From assembly GCA_011503125.2 (NCBI GenBank), contig WWBZ02000022.1, positions 434,001 through 498,000 on the forward strand: DNA of 64,000 bases. The letters are read 5' to 3'. The stretch comes from Botryosphaeria dothidea (Eukaryota > Ascomycota > Dothideomycetes > Botryosphaeriales > Botryosphaeriaceae). The notes under the pieces are model-generated. The model searched no databases. It was not told where the DNA came from and worked only from the letters and a program-made list of their open reading frames with translations. A program made the translations under genes and the position numbers. Below are positions 43,218 through 54,719 of the stretch, one piece after another (within the stretch, counting starts at the first letter, position 1; each line of letters begins with the position of its first letter).

Positions 43218-44969
43218 TTATGACATTCCCAACACCCCCAGCGTCTTGTTCGCATCCGCCATCGTCATACTCTGAACACCCAAAGCACGCACTTGACTTC
43301 CCTTCCGCAACCTTTGCAGGCCCGTTGCGACCTTCCAACTCTCCTCCATGCTAAGGACGAAGACATATTTCTTCCCTTCCGGATCCCTGATGCTAGCTCG
43401 GACGATGTAACAGCCGCTTGACTTGACTTCGGCCGTCTCAACGAGCTTCATGGTCCAAGCCTTAACATCCCACTCACGCTGCGCGACCTGCCGCACGTCA
43501 TCGTCAATAAAGAGGCCCTCGGTGGTCATGCGTAGGATCAGTCCGTCGGTGACTGCGCCTACGCCCGACACCAATTGAGCAACAGGCTTGGGGAAATGCG
43601 ATGTAAACAAGTAGACGCCCTTGATAACCACCTTCTCAGGATCGGACGTGCTGTATGGGCCCCTAATGGAGGGCGGCGGTGACGTCCGGGCGGTGGAGGT
43701 GGACGGGGCGTAGGAGGAGGATACGACGGATTCGGAGTACATGGACGCGGAGCCGGTAGTACGGGGGGCTCTTGGGGTATCGTAGGGTCGGAAGCCTGAA
43801 TAGGCACGCGAATCGCCGTCGGTCGTTCGAGCGGTCGGTCGTTCGTAGGGCTTCTTGGGCGATGTGCTGGGCGCTCTCCCGCTTTCGCTGGCAGATCTGG
43901 ACTTCTGCTCCTCAGCAGCCTTGGCCAGCCGCTCAACTTCGCGGGCCTTGCGCTCGCGCTCAGCACGTTCGCGGGCAGCCTTGAGGCGCTCCTCGCGCTC
44001 CTTGGCTGCCTTCTCCTTAGCCGCTGTGGCTTCTGCTTCTGCTTTTGCTGCGGCAGCTGCTTTCTCTGCCGCTGCTTTTGCTTTAGCTTCTTTTTCAAGA
44101 TTTTCGCGGATTTCTCGCTCCATTTTCTCACGGGCTTCTTTTTCGCGAGCCTCTTTTTCCGCCTTGTCTTTAGCTAGTCTTTCACGTGCTAGCCGCTCCC
44201 GTGCTTCCCTTTCGCGCTGCTCCTTCTCGCGAGCACGCATTTGTTCCCATTTTTGCTTCTCAGCCTGTGCACGCGCGGCCCTGTCAGCTTCTTCTTTCTT
44301 CTTGGCTTCTTCCGCAGCCTGGCGGCGTACTTCCTCGGCCCGCTTGCGGGCTTCTTCCCGTTGTCTTGTTTCTTCTCTTGCCTTCTCCCAGTCAGCGGAA
44401 GCATTGCGAGTGTTGCCTCCCCATGAGCCTCTTGGCGTTGATCCAGGCCCAGCTCCAGCTCCAGCTCCAGCTCCAGCTCCAGGAGGAGGTGCTTGATTGA
44501 AGCCACCAGGGAAACCGTTCGGCTGAGGGCCCGCATGTGCCCCTCCACCGCCGGCGTGACCTGCACCGGCGCCAGCGCCAGCGCCAGCACCTCCTCCGGG
44601 TCCGGTTGAGCCAGGCCCTGCACCTTCCACTTGTGTCTTCCCCATGGCCCATCCAGCCACACCGACGCCGAGGACGAGGATTAGCACTCCGCCTCCGCCG
44701 CTGGTCGTCACTGCCGAGAACCATGCCTTGATTGTGGGCTCAATGATGGTCCATACTAACACTGCAAGCAGCGTGCAGCCGACGCCAGCGAGGAAGGAAT
44801 TCCGCTGTACTGCTAGAGAAGGCAGGTAAAGGAAACCGGACCCTGAACTGTGAGGCGGGATGATGAATATGTCATAATTTCCAGGTGGCAGGCCTGAGCC
44901 TTGACCACCGGCAGTTGTCTTTGGGTTTTCGCCATGCGGTGGCGGCGGAGGCGGCGGCGGGCCATCCAT
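43218..44969 (-). CDS. Membrane protein with Ala/Gly linker and long charged coiled coil, function unknown
   Basis: This is one exon of 583 aa. It begins with poly-Pro (MDGPPPPPPPPHG). A hydrophobic segment follows (NSFLAGVGCTLLAVLVWTII), then a second (GGGVLILVLGVGVAGWAMG). A Gly/Ala-rich linker encoded by AGCTCC-type hexamer repeats comes next. About 190 residues of Glu/Arg/Lys/Ala coiled coil (WEKAREETRQREEARKRAEE onward) follow. A Ser/Pro-rich segment leads to a C-terminal globular domain of about 150 residues (VVIKGVYLFTSHFPKPVAQL; GLFIDDDVRQVAQREWDVKAW; YIVRASIRDPEGKKYVFVLS). The alternating strands of the last domain resemble a PH-like fold, but this is a guess from pattern only. I recognise it as a conserved but uncharacterised filamentous fungal protein. 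Confidence 0.75.
   Translation of the reverse strand: MDGPPPPPPPPHGENPKTTAGGQGSGLPPGNYDIFIIPPHSSGSGFLYLPSLAVQRNSFLAGVGCTLLAVLVWTIIEPTIKAWFSAVTTSGGGGVLILVLGVGVAGWAMGKTQVEGAGPGSTGPGGGAGAGAGAGAGHAGGGGAHAGPQPNGFPGGFNQAPPPGAGAGAGAGAGPGSTPRGSWGGNTRNASADWEKAREETRQREEARKRAEEVRRQAAEEAKKKEEADRAARAQAEKQKWEQMRAREKEQREREARERLARERLAKDKAEKEAREKEAREKMEREIRENLEKEAKAKAAAEKAAAAAKAEAEATAAKEKAAKEREERLKAARERAERERKAREVERLAKAAEEQKSRSASESGRAPSTSPKKPYERPTARTTDGDSRAYSGFRPYDTPRAPRTTGSASMYSESVVSSSYAPSTSTARTSPPPSIRGPYSTSDPEKVVIKGVYLFTSHFPKPVAQLVSGVGAVTDGLILRMTTEGLFIDDDVRQVAQREWDVKAWTMKLVETAEVKSSGCYIVRASIRDPEGKKYVFVLSMEESWKVATGLQRLRKGSQVRALGVQSMTMADANKTLGVLGMS
44450..44483. repeat. Hexanucleotide (CAGCTC)n minisatellite in coding sequence
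   Basis: Five tandem CAGCTC units encode alternating Ala-Gly in the 583-aa protein. A related GCCAGC array lies at about 44565-44590 in the same linker. Both are in frame and would change linker length without breaking the gene. Confidence 0.85.
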
Positions 44970-46362
44970 CGCAAAGGTGAGGTAGGCAGCAAGTCAGACA
45001 GCGGTGTCCGCCTGCGCCGGCGACGGTCGAATTCGGGTTGGACGAGGATATAGGCAGCAATTGTGATGTTTTTGCGGGTCGTTGGACTATGCGGAGACGT
45101 GCGGGTCGTTCGGTGGGGCGTTCGGTGGTTGTTGCGGTGAGAGCGGTGCGCAGGGCATATGGGCAGCAATTGTTTATGGGGGTGGCTGGGGAAGCTACTT
45201 CCAAATCAGAACGTCAACAACAGAGTGATTGAATGGCAGCACTGACTGCGGACGCTGCAACCCCGAATGCGCCAAGCGGGAGAGGGAATATGTACAGAGA
45301 AGACGAAAAGGGGCAAAATTTCGAGGCGCGAGCGGGGTGCGCAGAAGAAGGTTGGGTGTGACGGTGTTTTGGCTCGCGGGCGTCAATGGCCTGCAAGGCG
45401 GCGGCTCTACCCGCTAACAGCGCCCTGGACGACACAGGGCGGCGGCACAAAATCCTGGGTGGTTCCCGAGCCTCGGGCAGGGATGTTGCAACTCGTCTGC
45501 TACCGGCGCGGGATGCGGTGGAGATTATTATATCTGCGTCTCTGCCTGGCCTCAGCCAGCTCCACGCAGCGCCAGGGCCAAGGCGGCGTTCGTTGTTGTG
45601 TCCCCGCAGATGTGCACCTGGGCTGTGCATCATCACCGCGCGATGACTCGCTGGCCGATGCGTCGCGTTGCTCGGGGCCCTCACGCAAACGGGGGCTCGT
45701 CCTATCGCCGCCAGTCGTCCGCCGCGCCTCGAGGCCGGCGCTGCATGAGCGTTGCACTCGCGTCAGTCTCCAATTCGCCCGGCCTGCACGCTTCATGCAG
45801 CCTGAGTTCGCCGCACGCCGTTACGCGCTTCGTGTGGGCCGAAAAACAAATAAACTGCCGTAGGAGGCAGTCCGCCCAGCTCGCGATGTGACAAGCCGCC
45901 ATCCCCAACCGATGCCTGCCGTGTCCAGCGTCATCGTCACAGGCGATCTGTCGGATGGATTGGCAGACACAGGCCGACCGCTGCCCCTGGCCACCTCGCT
46001 CAGCGCATCGTCCACCTCTTTTCTCCTCCTCACACTCGCCTCTGACTGACCTGCGCTGCGGCAGTGGCTGCCTTATACCACCACACTCACACTCGCGCCA
46101 AACGGCTGAGCCCGCGCTCTCACGTGCAACCCCCGTCTTCCGCCAGCCGCCCAGGGCCGCTCTGCTGCTGAACGCGCAAACGCTCTGTACGCTTCCCGTC
46201 GATGGATGCGATTGATTGTGCAGCCTTTGGATCATCCCTGCTGGTCCCGTCGGCGGCCGCCCGGTCTCCCGCTCGTTTTCTCCACAGTTGAGCCGCTAGC
46301 GATTACGGTCATGCCTCTCTCACCGCCGGCGCCGCGTGCCAGCTGCCAGGCCCCCAGGTGAC
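44970..46362. promoter_or_regulatory. Divergent region between the coiled-coil gene and the MFS transporter
   Basis: This is 1.4 kb of GC-rich sequence with overlapping open frames on both strands (for example 45267-45863 + and 45702-46235 -). They lack domains and have Arg/Ala/Ser/Cys-rich composition. I call it promoter and leader sequence. Confidence 0.45.
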
Positions 46363-48401
46363 ATGTCCGCATCGGAGCATTACGAGCTCCAGCTCCGCGG
46401 CAGAGCTCCACCGTCATCGGAGAGCGATTCCTCCTCCCCAGGCGCGCCCACGCCCGACGAAGACGACGACGAAGCTTTCGAGCTTAGAGATGACATGCCG
46501 TCAGACCTCCGCCGTGGAGACGTCCTCTCTCCGGACGAGGAGGAGCTAAACCGCCGCACCGTCCGCAAGCTCGACGTCATACTGCTACCGTTCCTCGCCC
46601 TCCTTTTTCTCTTCAACTCCCTCGACAAGTCGAATATCGGAAGCGCCGAGTCCGCCCACTTCACGACCGACGCCGGTCTTGACCGCGAAGATGTCAACAC
46701 CGCCGTCGCGCTGTTCTTTGTCTTCTTCGTCACACTACAACCCGTCGGCGCTGCGCTGGGACGCAAATATGGCATGAAGAGATGGGTACCGGCCTGCATG
46801 GCCTTATGGGGTCTTTGCACGACGCTACATATCTGGGTACATGCTGCGTGGCAGCTATACATTTTGCGCATCACCATAGCCACGCTGGAAGGTGGGCCCA
46901 AGAATTACGTGTTCTATCAGGACCCTCTGTTTTCTGCTAACACAGACCTGTAGCTGGTTTCTATCCTGTGACCGTGTCCTATCTCTCGCTTTTCTACACT
47001 CGTTTTGAGTTCGGCCGTCGCCTAGCTATTTTCTATGGCCAAGCTGCGGTCGCGGGTGCTTTTGGTGGCATACTCTCATACGCCGTGTTTTCGCGCTTCC
47101 CGGGCCAAGATGCACACGAGATTGATGGCCCGACATCTCCGCCGGACCGAAGTAGCTGGCATTCGTGGCAGATTCTCTTCTTGATCGAGGGCTGTACCAC
47201 CATGTGCATTGCTCTGACGGGTTTCTTCTGGTTACCGGAACGAGGAAAGACTGCGTGGTTCCTCACACCTGAACAGCGTGAATGGGCTGAGGAGCGCATC
47301 CGGAGAGATAGAGAGGGTGAGGTTGAAGAGATCCGTTCCAAGCGATCTCCCTCTCCTATGCCCGCTCATGTGGATCACGACGACCTCGAGGCTTCAATGC
47401 AATCCACCGCATCCGCTAGGGAAGAGGCTCGGGGTTTGCTGTCTGCGTCTCAGCAAAGCCAAAGATATCCATCCCCGCACTCGAATGATACCCCGCAAGT
47501 GAACGATCGCGGGCTCTCGGCCCACGATATCCTCTCTGCTCTCTGCTCCTGGAAGGTCTACTATCTACTCACCTTCAACATCCTTTCCGCCATCCCCAGC
47601 ACTGCCTTCTCCATATTTCTCCCCCTAGTCCTCGCTCCCCTCTCCTCCACTCCTGCGCTCGCAAATCTCCTCACCGCCCCGCCATATATCTGCGCCGCCG
47701 CGACCCTTTACGCCTTCACATCGTGGTCCGACCGGAGTCGCGACCGCACCAAGCCAATACTGGTCAGCCTCGTAATCGTACTCCTCGGCTTCGCCGGCAC
47801 CATCTTCCTCCCCTCCCAAACCAAAGCCTCCGGGCCCGATCCGTCCAGCGCTGACGAGGGCCACCTGGCCATACGTTACATCGCCCTCTGCATCCTGCTC
47901 TCGGGCACCTTCATCGCATCGCCGCTCACGGTTGCCTGGCTGACCAACAACTTCCCTGCGCCCGGCAAACGCGCCATCGCGCTTGGTGTTAACGGGTGGG
48001 GCAACGTCGCCGGCGTTTTTGCTTCCATGCTCTTCTCACCCAAGTATCAGGCCGACGGCTACCGCCACAGCTTCGTCTGGACCGCGTTGTGTGTCCTGCT
48101 CGCCTTCGCGGGGTTCGCGGGCTTCCGGGCGCTGATTGTTGCGGAGAATGCGCGCAGGAGGCGCACGCTGGAGCGGTGGACCGAAGATGAGGTCGATGCG
48201 GAGAAGAGGTGGGGGAGGGGCCCGCTTCGGAGAGGCGATGCGGGGAGGAGCAGAAGGGCTGAGGAGGTGGTGGATCGGGCTGTAGAGTGGCTTGGGAGCA
48301 GCGGTGGCAGCTTTGAGAGGAAGATGGCCGGCTGGATCGAGGAGTGGAGGAGCAAGGATAGGGAGGGGGATGAAAGGGTTACGTTTGTGTATGGGTTGTG
48401 A
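46363..48401 (+). CDS. Major facilitator superfamily transporter (anion:cation symporter-like)
   Basis: Two exons, 46363-46891 and 46954-48401, give 658 aa with one 62-nt intron. A polar acidic N-terminus (about 60 residues) precedes NRRTVRKLDVILLPFLALLF LFNSLDKSNIGSAE. This is the first-helix signature of the allantoate permease (Dal5/Tna1-like) group. Next come LGRKYGMKRWVP (the loop 2-3 motif) and GFYPVTVSYLSLFYTRFEFG. A long cytosolic loop (about 295-350, Ser/Arg-rich) separates the two six-helix halves. The C-terminal half has AWLTNNFPAPGKRAIALGVN and GWGNVAG, also typical of this group. It probably imports a small organic anion or vitamin-like compound at the plasma membrane. The long charged C-terminal tail (about 100 residues) is unusual. 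The substrate is unknown. Confidence 0.88.
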
Positions 48402-48882
48402 AGCTGGGTTCTCCTCTCCTCACAATGCATGATACTGGGAGTGCCTCGGGTTTATGATTTGGACGTTAGTGGTCAAGGTCGTTTGGGAGTCACGTGTAGT
48501 TTCTAATCTATGACGACCCGAAATTACTTTTTCTTCACTTGACTTGCTTTCAGCATTCATTCTTAGCTTTTCAAGAGCCTCACGGCATTAAGGATATTTC
48601 CTAACGCTGATTAGCGAGAATTCTACCATCTGTTCAATCAATACAATAATCATAACACCTCATCTTAATCCATAGCACAATACAGCGTGAGCATGTCTAT
48701 ACATTATTTAATTCTAGTGATCTAGGAGAACAAATGACTTAGGGTATCTTCGAAAATCAATAGTTCCAAGAACGGGAGGAAACTCCTCGCCAACACGAAT
48801 GACCAAATGTCCAATCCAACCTCCCCAAGCGTACGTTCAAGGAATATCCAAAAACAGAGCCAGCCAACAGCAGTAGAGCCAC
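48402..48882. other. Convergent AT-rich 3' region
   Basis: This 481-bp spacer between the MFS stop and the stop of the 861-aa gene is clearly more AT-rich than the coding flanks. No gene or structured element was seen. Confidence 0.45.
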
Positions 48883-51564
48883 TTACAGAAAGCTGAGCTC
48901 GTCATCACTGTCAGCACCATCCAAACCGAACGCAGCACTCAGCGTCATTACCGAGCGGCTTGAAGAGCTGCGATCGCCGCCGCCGCTCTTCCTCGCGCGT
49001 TTACGCTGTGGCATCTGCGGCGACGACGGTGGCGCCTGCACGGGGCTGGTGAGAGCAAGCTCGTCCGTGTCATCTTCCGTGAATCCCTCGTCGTCCTCAT
49101 AATCATCCTCTCTCCTGAGTGTCTTGAGCGCAACGGGAGTACTGGTAAACGCGGGCGTGCTGGGCGGAGCAGTACGCATGGCATTGGCAAACACAGAAGT
49201 AGGAGTATTCGCGAGCACGTCGGGCGTCGTGTTCGCCAGGAGCAGCTGGGAGAGCGAGGGGCGTGCCGGCGTCGAAACCTTGAGCGGGCTAGATGGGGGT
49301 CCTTCGTCTTCTTTCGTTCCTTTCTCTTCGGGAGGTCGAACGTCCCACCTACTGCGGCGAGGGGTGGCCTCGACCCATTCGGAGATGCCGGATTCCCAGC
49401 GGTAGCCGACGTGGTAGGCGGCGTCCTTGTGGAAGAAGCGGGTGTCGTGTTGCGGCATTCGAATGTTCTGCATCTCGTGCTCGATGTGGAGGGCGAACTG
49501 AAAGTACTCTTTGCTGTTTCCTATTTCAAGTGTCAGTTTTGCAGAAAGGTACGTTGTTTGGATGCATACCAATAGAGGCTTCCTTGTGGTCGGCGAACTC
49601 GTTGGCCGAGTCCAGGGCTAGACGCTTTAGAAACCACGAAGGGAATCCTACAGTCTCCCAGTCCTGGGAAAGAGTTGATTCGGTGAATTTGCCATCGTCT
49701 ATTGATGAGACTCGGTAGGATTTCAGGCCCGTCACAATCGATTTCAAAACCTGGAATACGTTCTCGGGCGATTTCGGGGAATAGGCCTTTCCGCAGGTCT
49801 CAGCGACAGAGCAGACGATGGCGGGAAGGTTCAACAACTGTTGACCCGTGGTTTCCTCAACTCGTGCCAGGGCTGTGATATGCATGGTAATGGGCGAAGG
49901 GGCGATAACGGGTGGGGGTTGATCGTTCTTGACGCCGGCTATAATCGCACAAGTAACGATATTGCTGAGTCTCTCCATGGCAAAATCAGAACGAGAAACC
50001 ATGCTGTCGAGATGACCCCCAAGAATGTGGTATGTGATGTCTATGGCAAGGCTTTCAAGAGCATGCTTCATCGCATATCTACCGTCTCGGCCATAGCTGG
50101 CTTCTTCATCAGGTAAAAGGAATATCGCTGCGAAAATGGCGGAAAGAGATGATACAGTGGTGTTCAATGCTTTGTTGATGTGTACTAGAGTGTTCGTAGA
50201 TCGATCGTTTCCTCCTTCGTCTGATAAAGAATCGTTGATTTCCGCGGCGCTGATCCCACAGGCAAGGGATAAAACTGTATGGAAAAACTTGCAGGCCTCT
50301 GAGTGAGCTGGGCTCTTTGAATCTGATATGTTCCGGATGATCCTGCTCCATATTTGCTTGAATCTTGCCGTAGAGGTCCATTCAATGGGTAGAAGGTCCA
50401 AGAGCAACATGCTGCGAACCAAGCGGTAGAAGAACGACCACTCATCCGCCCTCTGTGCCCAAGCGTGGGCCGCAGCGAGGCCTCCGAAACGAGTATCATC
50501 AAATTGAATAAGTTCATCTCTGGATGTATTTGGGGGTGGAATGGGTGCTGTGGTGAATGCGAATGCCGAGAGGATCTCCTCGGCTTCATCGAATGCTAGC
50601 GACAGGTAGCACTGACGCACAAGCTGTTCGATGCTGCTAGTATCAAGGAGACTCTCCGCGATAGCCGTAGTGACGAGAGCAACACCATGAGCGCGAACAA
50701 CCTCCCTCAATGGACGCCAGCCTGCAGAAGTTCCCAATTTTTCGAGCTGTTGATAGATCTCCTCGCTGACATCAACCTTTTCGATATTCTCCTCATCTTC
50801 CCAATGCTGTCGGCCATCGATGTACGTAGGGACCTGACGAAGACAAGTAGACATGAGTGAGCGGGTTCCAGTCTTCGACTCGCGAGGTGGGTCTGCGGGT
50901 TGTGTCGCTTGGAGTAGGCCACGGAATGCTTGCAAGAAACGCTCGACATGGCGCTGCTGCTGTCCGGAAGACTCTCTGCGTAAATCTGGGCCATGATCGT
51001 GCTTGAGCATTGGAAACCTCCGTTTCTTCGGGGTTTGCAGAAACTTCCATCCCGTCGATTGCTCCACTGCAGACCGAGGTGGGTCATCGAACTTCATCTG
51101 GTGAGCAATAAGAGGGGTTGGCATGGAAATCTCGCCGGGTTTGCGCGCAGTCGGCGCAACACGTGCAGCAGCCTTCATGGAGCGATTGGAGTACAGGCGC
51201 TTGGTTCCCCTCTTCTCTAGACCAACTGGCATCCAGTCCGGGTCATCGAAGCTCCTGCGCCTTCCACCATGGTGGCTTTGGTCGTCTTCCCGAGCTTCAA
51301 TTTTCGAGCTTGGCGCGGATCCGAGTCTGGAGGAAGGGGCTTGGCTCGAAACAGCGCTTGTGTGCAGCTGCGGATATACAACTTCTCTGAGCACCTTGAG
51401 TTGGGCGGTAAGAGGACGGAGTAGTCGGTTGCAACGGCTAGTCGTCCAAGGCGGCTCTCCAGGATTTGATGCGGCTAAGTACGCGGCTACTGCTTAGAGT
51501 CAATGACACTTTGAGAGTAGATTTATGACGCCATACTGTTTGGAAAGTTCTGGTTATGCGACAT
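48883..51564 (-). CDS. Conserved fungal protein of 861 aa, function unknown
   Basis: Three exons are inferred: 51564-51537, 51489-49570 and 49520-48883. The first coding exon is 28 nt and gives MSHNQNFPN. The long frame has no ATG of its own near its start and continues upstream to AAYLAASNPGEPPW then TTSRCNRLLRPL, which looks like true coding sequence. The first intron ends in TAAGCAG, so either AG (one codon apart) may be used. The protein has a basic N-terminus (KRGTKRLYSNRS). A mostly helical middle follows, with DEAEEILSAFAF and RFGGLAAAHAWAQRADEWSF. An aromatic late motif (FFHKDAAYHVGYRWESGISE) leads to an acidic, Ser/Pro-rich tail with DDEGFTEDDTDELA and a KRARK basic cluster. A nuclear location is plausible. 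I do not recognise a named family. Confidence 0.7.
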
Positions 51565-52000
51565 AGCATATGTAGAGCTATGATGTTGAGCTATGATGCT
51601 GCATATGATGTCGGAGGCGGGTGTGTCCTGGGCCGTCGAGGTGACGATGCGCGCTGCGGTGTTGACAAACAGAGGCGCCCGCTAGTTCCGGGGTTTAGCC
51701 GATGGTCAGGCCATGCCATATTGGGGAATGTGTCAACGTCCGTCCAACCAGCAATTCCAAGCACACGCTCACGGCTTCTAGCTCACAGGATCAAGCCAAT
51801 ACATTCCATGTTCGAAGCAAATTCAACTATCTTTACAAACTATGCAGGTATCAAAGAAGCAAAAGAACCTCCCCAATCCAGAGCGCCACCTTATGCGTGT
51901 ACCCCCTATCCTAAAACAAACCCAGCGCTGCGCTCTTGGTCAAATTTGTTTGCCAGAATGTAAGACGCAAAAATCAAGAATGCTCAAAGCGAATAACAGC
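51565..52000. other. Intergenic: promoter of the 861-aa gene and 3' region of the ATPase gene
   Basis: This 436-bp spacer between two minus-strand genes contains small frames without domains. Nothing else was recognised. Confidence 0.4.
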
Positions 52001-53978
52001 TCAATCGTCTTCGTCATCGTCGGCATCCTTCAGGCCAGGCAAAGTCTCGAAGGTGGTCTCCTTCTCCACATAGCCCTTAGCGTTACGAGTCGTAACCTTG
52101 TACTTGCCGCCTTCCCAAAGATCTTTAATGGTCAACTCCCTGGTTCTTCCCAAGCTCTCAATGTCACCAATACGCTCCAGCGTATCCTCCAGGAACTTAT
52201 CAAAGCCAGGCTGCGAGCAGATCTGGCGGAATGCGTTCTGCATAGGAACCGAGTCTGAAGAAGTCAGCTTCTGATTGTTGAGAACGTACTACGGCTTTGA
52301 TTGAACATACCAGCCCTAACCATGGCTCTGGAATCAATCGTGAAGACATTGATATGATCGTAGCTTTGGATAAAGTCTGCACGCGTCATGATCTCTCTTG
52401 CCTTATGCAGAGGAATCTCAGGGAGAATATGTCCCTTCTCGGGGTCATATGTCTTTTCCATTTCTTTCTCCTCGTCGACCAAAGCCTTGGCGAGGACCAT
52501 AGCGGCAGACTAACACCGACGTTAGCTTCGCGCTTAGCGAACCTTGGAAAAGCGGTCGATACTCACAGCGTACTTCTGCTGGTCCATAACATCGTCATCC
52601 ATGTCCATCCCAAGAATCCAGCACTGGTTGAGGAACCACGTTTTCTCTGTCTCGCAAATCTTTTCACAAAGACCAAGCATGTCATCCGCTTTGGCGATCC
52701 GACTGAGGAACGAAAGTCGTCCTCCAACCTTGTCGTAGATGGTTTCAAGTTCCTTGTCCGTCGGAATTTTTCCATGCCACCTCCATCGGTAGTGCTTCAG
52801 TGCGTGGAGAGCTTTATTCTTATCCAGATCTCTGACTGGCGTAACCTCCATCCTTGTTGCGTATTGCTTAAGGCGTTCATAGACCCAGTAGTCATCGCTG
52901 TTGAAGATGACAGTGACGAGGTTGGAAGCTGCCCATTGCTCAGCACGTTGTTGAAGGAGCTCTAGGAGGTCCTTTCCATCTTCATCATCGCGAATGAGGT
53001 GAACACTATTGATGACCAGAATCAGAGGTCGGTGGAACTTGTCTCTGCGTTTGAGGGCAACCTTCTCCAATTTGTTGAAGGCTCGTTCAACATCAAGCAG
53101 CGCAGAAGCATCTCGCGGTCCACGAATCGAGAACAGAGAGCCAATGTTGTCTTCATGGTACTCGAAGTCCAATGCTTTTCCAAGACGGATACGGAAGATC
53201 TCTGGGTCTGCATGAGCCTCGAACATAGCTACGCCATCGCCGTCGATCTTTTTCATGGCTTCGATAAGCATGGAGGTCTTGCCGGTACCCTTTTCACCAA
53301 TGAGAAGGTGATAGTGGCCCTTGTCCTCGCCGCGCATAATGGAATCAAACTTGTCCTGCTCTTCACGAACAATCCAGTAGCCGTCCTCGGCTTCTTCCCG
53401 GCGAGGAGGCTTCCCTCGGGCAAGATCCAGCACGGGGTCTCCTGGGTTGAAGGCATTGTCCATTTTTTCGAGAACCATGTACTTGTAGTATCTGGTGTAA
53501 GAGTAGCCCACCGCCCTAAATCCAAATAAGAAGTGAGAAACAGAATTATGGAAGAATTGAGAGGGAGGAAAGGCTTGTCGCTATGACAAACATGTGCACG
53601 TGTCACATACCCTAAAACGAAGCAGGAAGCGAAGGTAGTCATGGCGCTCTCAAACATCTTGAAAGCCGTCTCACGGTAGTCGTTCCCATCTTGAGAGCCT
53701 TCTGGGTTGGTCCTCTTCTTGCAAGGGCGCTCGCCACCATCAGAGTCTGCTTCAGTTGGGTCGGGTTGTCCTGGTTGTGGCGCAGGCGAGCCCCCTGTGA
53801 TGAAGCGACGAGGATGGTGTTGAAACTTGGAGGCAGCAACAGGCGCCCGCGCCAGTTGTGCAACGGAGTAAGCGGCATGGAGCCGAGTCGCCAGAGTCGA
53901 TCTGGCGGATCGCTGGAGCCGGGGTACAGTGGATTGAAGACTCCGCGCCCGCAGAGCATGTGCCGCGGAGCCGTACAT
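52001..53978 (-). CDS. Mitochondrial P-loop (AAA/Orc1-like) ATPase
   Basis: Four exons, 53978-53611, 53515-52567, 52509-52311 and 52254-52001, give 589 aa. The first 70 residues are rich in Arg/Ala/Ser and lack acids (MYGSAAHALRARSLQSTVPR), a good mitochondrial presequence. A hydrophobic stretch near 112-130 (MTTFASCFVLGAVGYSYT) could anchor it in the inner membrane. Walker A is GEKGTGKT (196-203). The Walker B strand is PLILVINSVHLI, in which the usual acidic residue is not seen directly after the strand but Asp-Asp-Glu-Asp follows shortly. The rest has the helical lid (LSFLSRIAKADDM) and an acidic C-terminus (KDADDDEDD). It resembles the archaeal-type ATPase/Orc1-like AAA proteins annotated in many fungi. 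Its role in mitochondria is not known. Confidence 0.8.
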
Positions 53979-54719
53979 TGCGCGAAATGGGGGTGAAAAG
54001 GAAAAAAGTCCGAGAAGAAGCCGGCCAAGGAACGAGCCGGCGCGAGGGTCAATTGCAAGGATGGCAGAAAGAGGGAGAGAAAGAAAGGCGATGAAAAGAA
54101 CGACTGGAGTCAGAGGCAGGAGGCCTTGGAAAGCGTTGGCACGCAGGTTAGTGGACGGCGGACGACGAGCGCAGCACCCTTTCCCTGTGGTTGCGCAAGC
54201 TTGGCGGATCGAAAAGCGCAGGCGGAACGAGAAACAGACCGCCGTAGGGCCATCGAGTCGCGTGCGCCAGATCGCGCCGAGAAATGCGCGAGGGGGATGT
54301 GCCTATCTCATCTCGTTGCTGGTGGACGGCCAAGGCCGGCGGGCAGAGATTCGGCAAGCGGCGAGCGGCAGACGTTCATGACAGCATTGAGCGCCCGCCA
54401 TCTGCAGCCGCGCGAATTGCATTGCAGGCGAAAAAAAAAAAAACAAAAGGGCGGTCCAGCGGCGATGCGGCAGGCGCGTCCCGGCCGGGGTCTCGGGCTC
54501 GGGCCAGTGTGCGCGAGTCGGACAGAACCGGCTAACTTCGTCAGAATCCTCTAAACTTTTCGAGCTCGCAGAAGCACCCCAACGCCTCCCTCCGCACCCT
54601 CCATCTTGTACAATTAGATGCGCCTGTAAATCCTCGCCTTCTCCAAATCCAGGCGTGTGCCCATTTTCCTTCCCTTCGATTCCTGCCCCCTTTAATTGGC
54701 CCGCTTCTGCATTTCCACC
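53979..54719. promoter_or_regulatory. Divergent promoter of the mitochondrial ATPase gene and CLU1
   Basis: This 741-bp head-to-head spacer is GC-rich, with an A12 run at 54431-54442. CLU1's ATG sits in a good context (CCACCATGG). Both neighbours are linked to mitochondria, so joint regulation is possible. Confidence 0.5.

Noticed and set aside
45267..46235. Open frames of about 180-200 codons upstream of the MFS gene
   Set aside because: They overlap on opposite strands, are Arg/Cys/Ala-rich and have no recognisable domain or splice logic.
48883..51564. Assignment of the 861-aa protein to Mediator subunit 12
   Set aside because: The N-terminal Med12 motifs known from fungal Srb8 proteins are absent, and the length is far too short.
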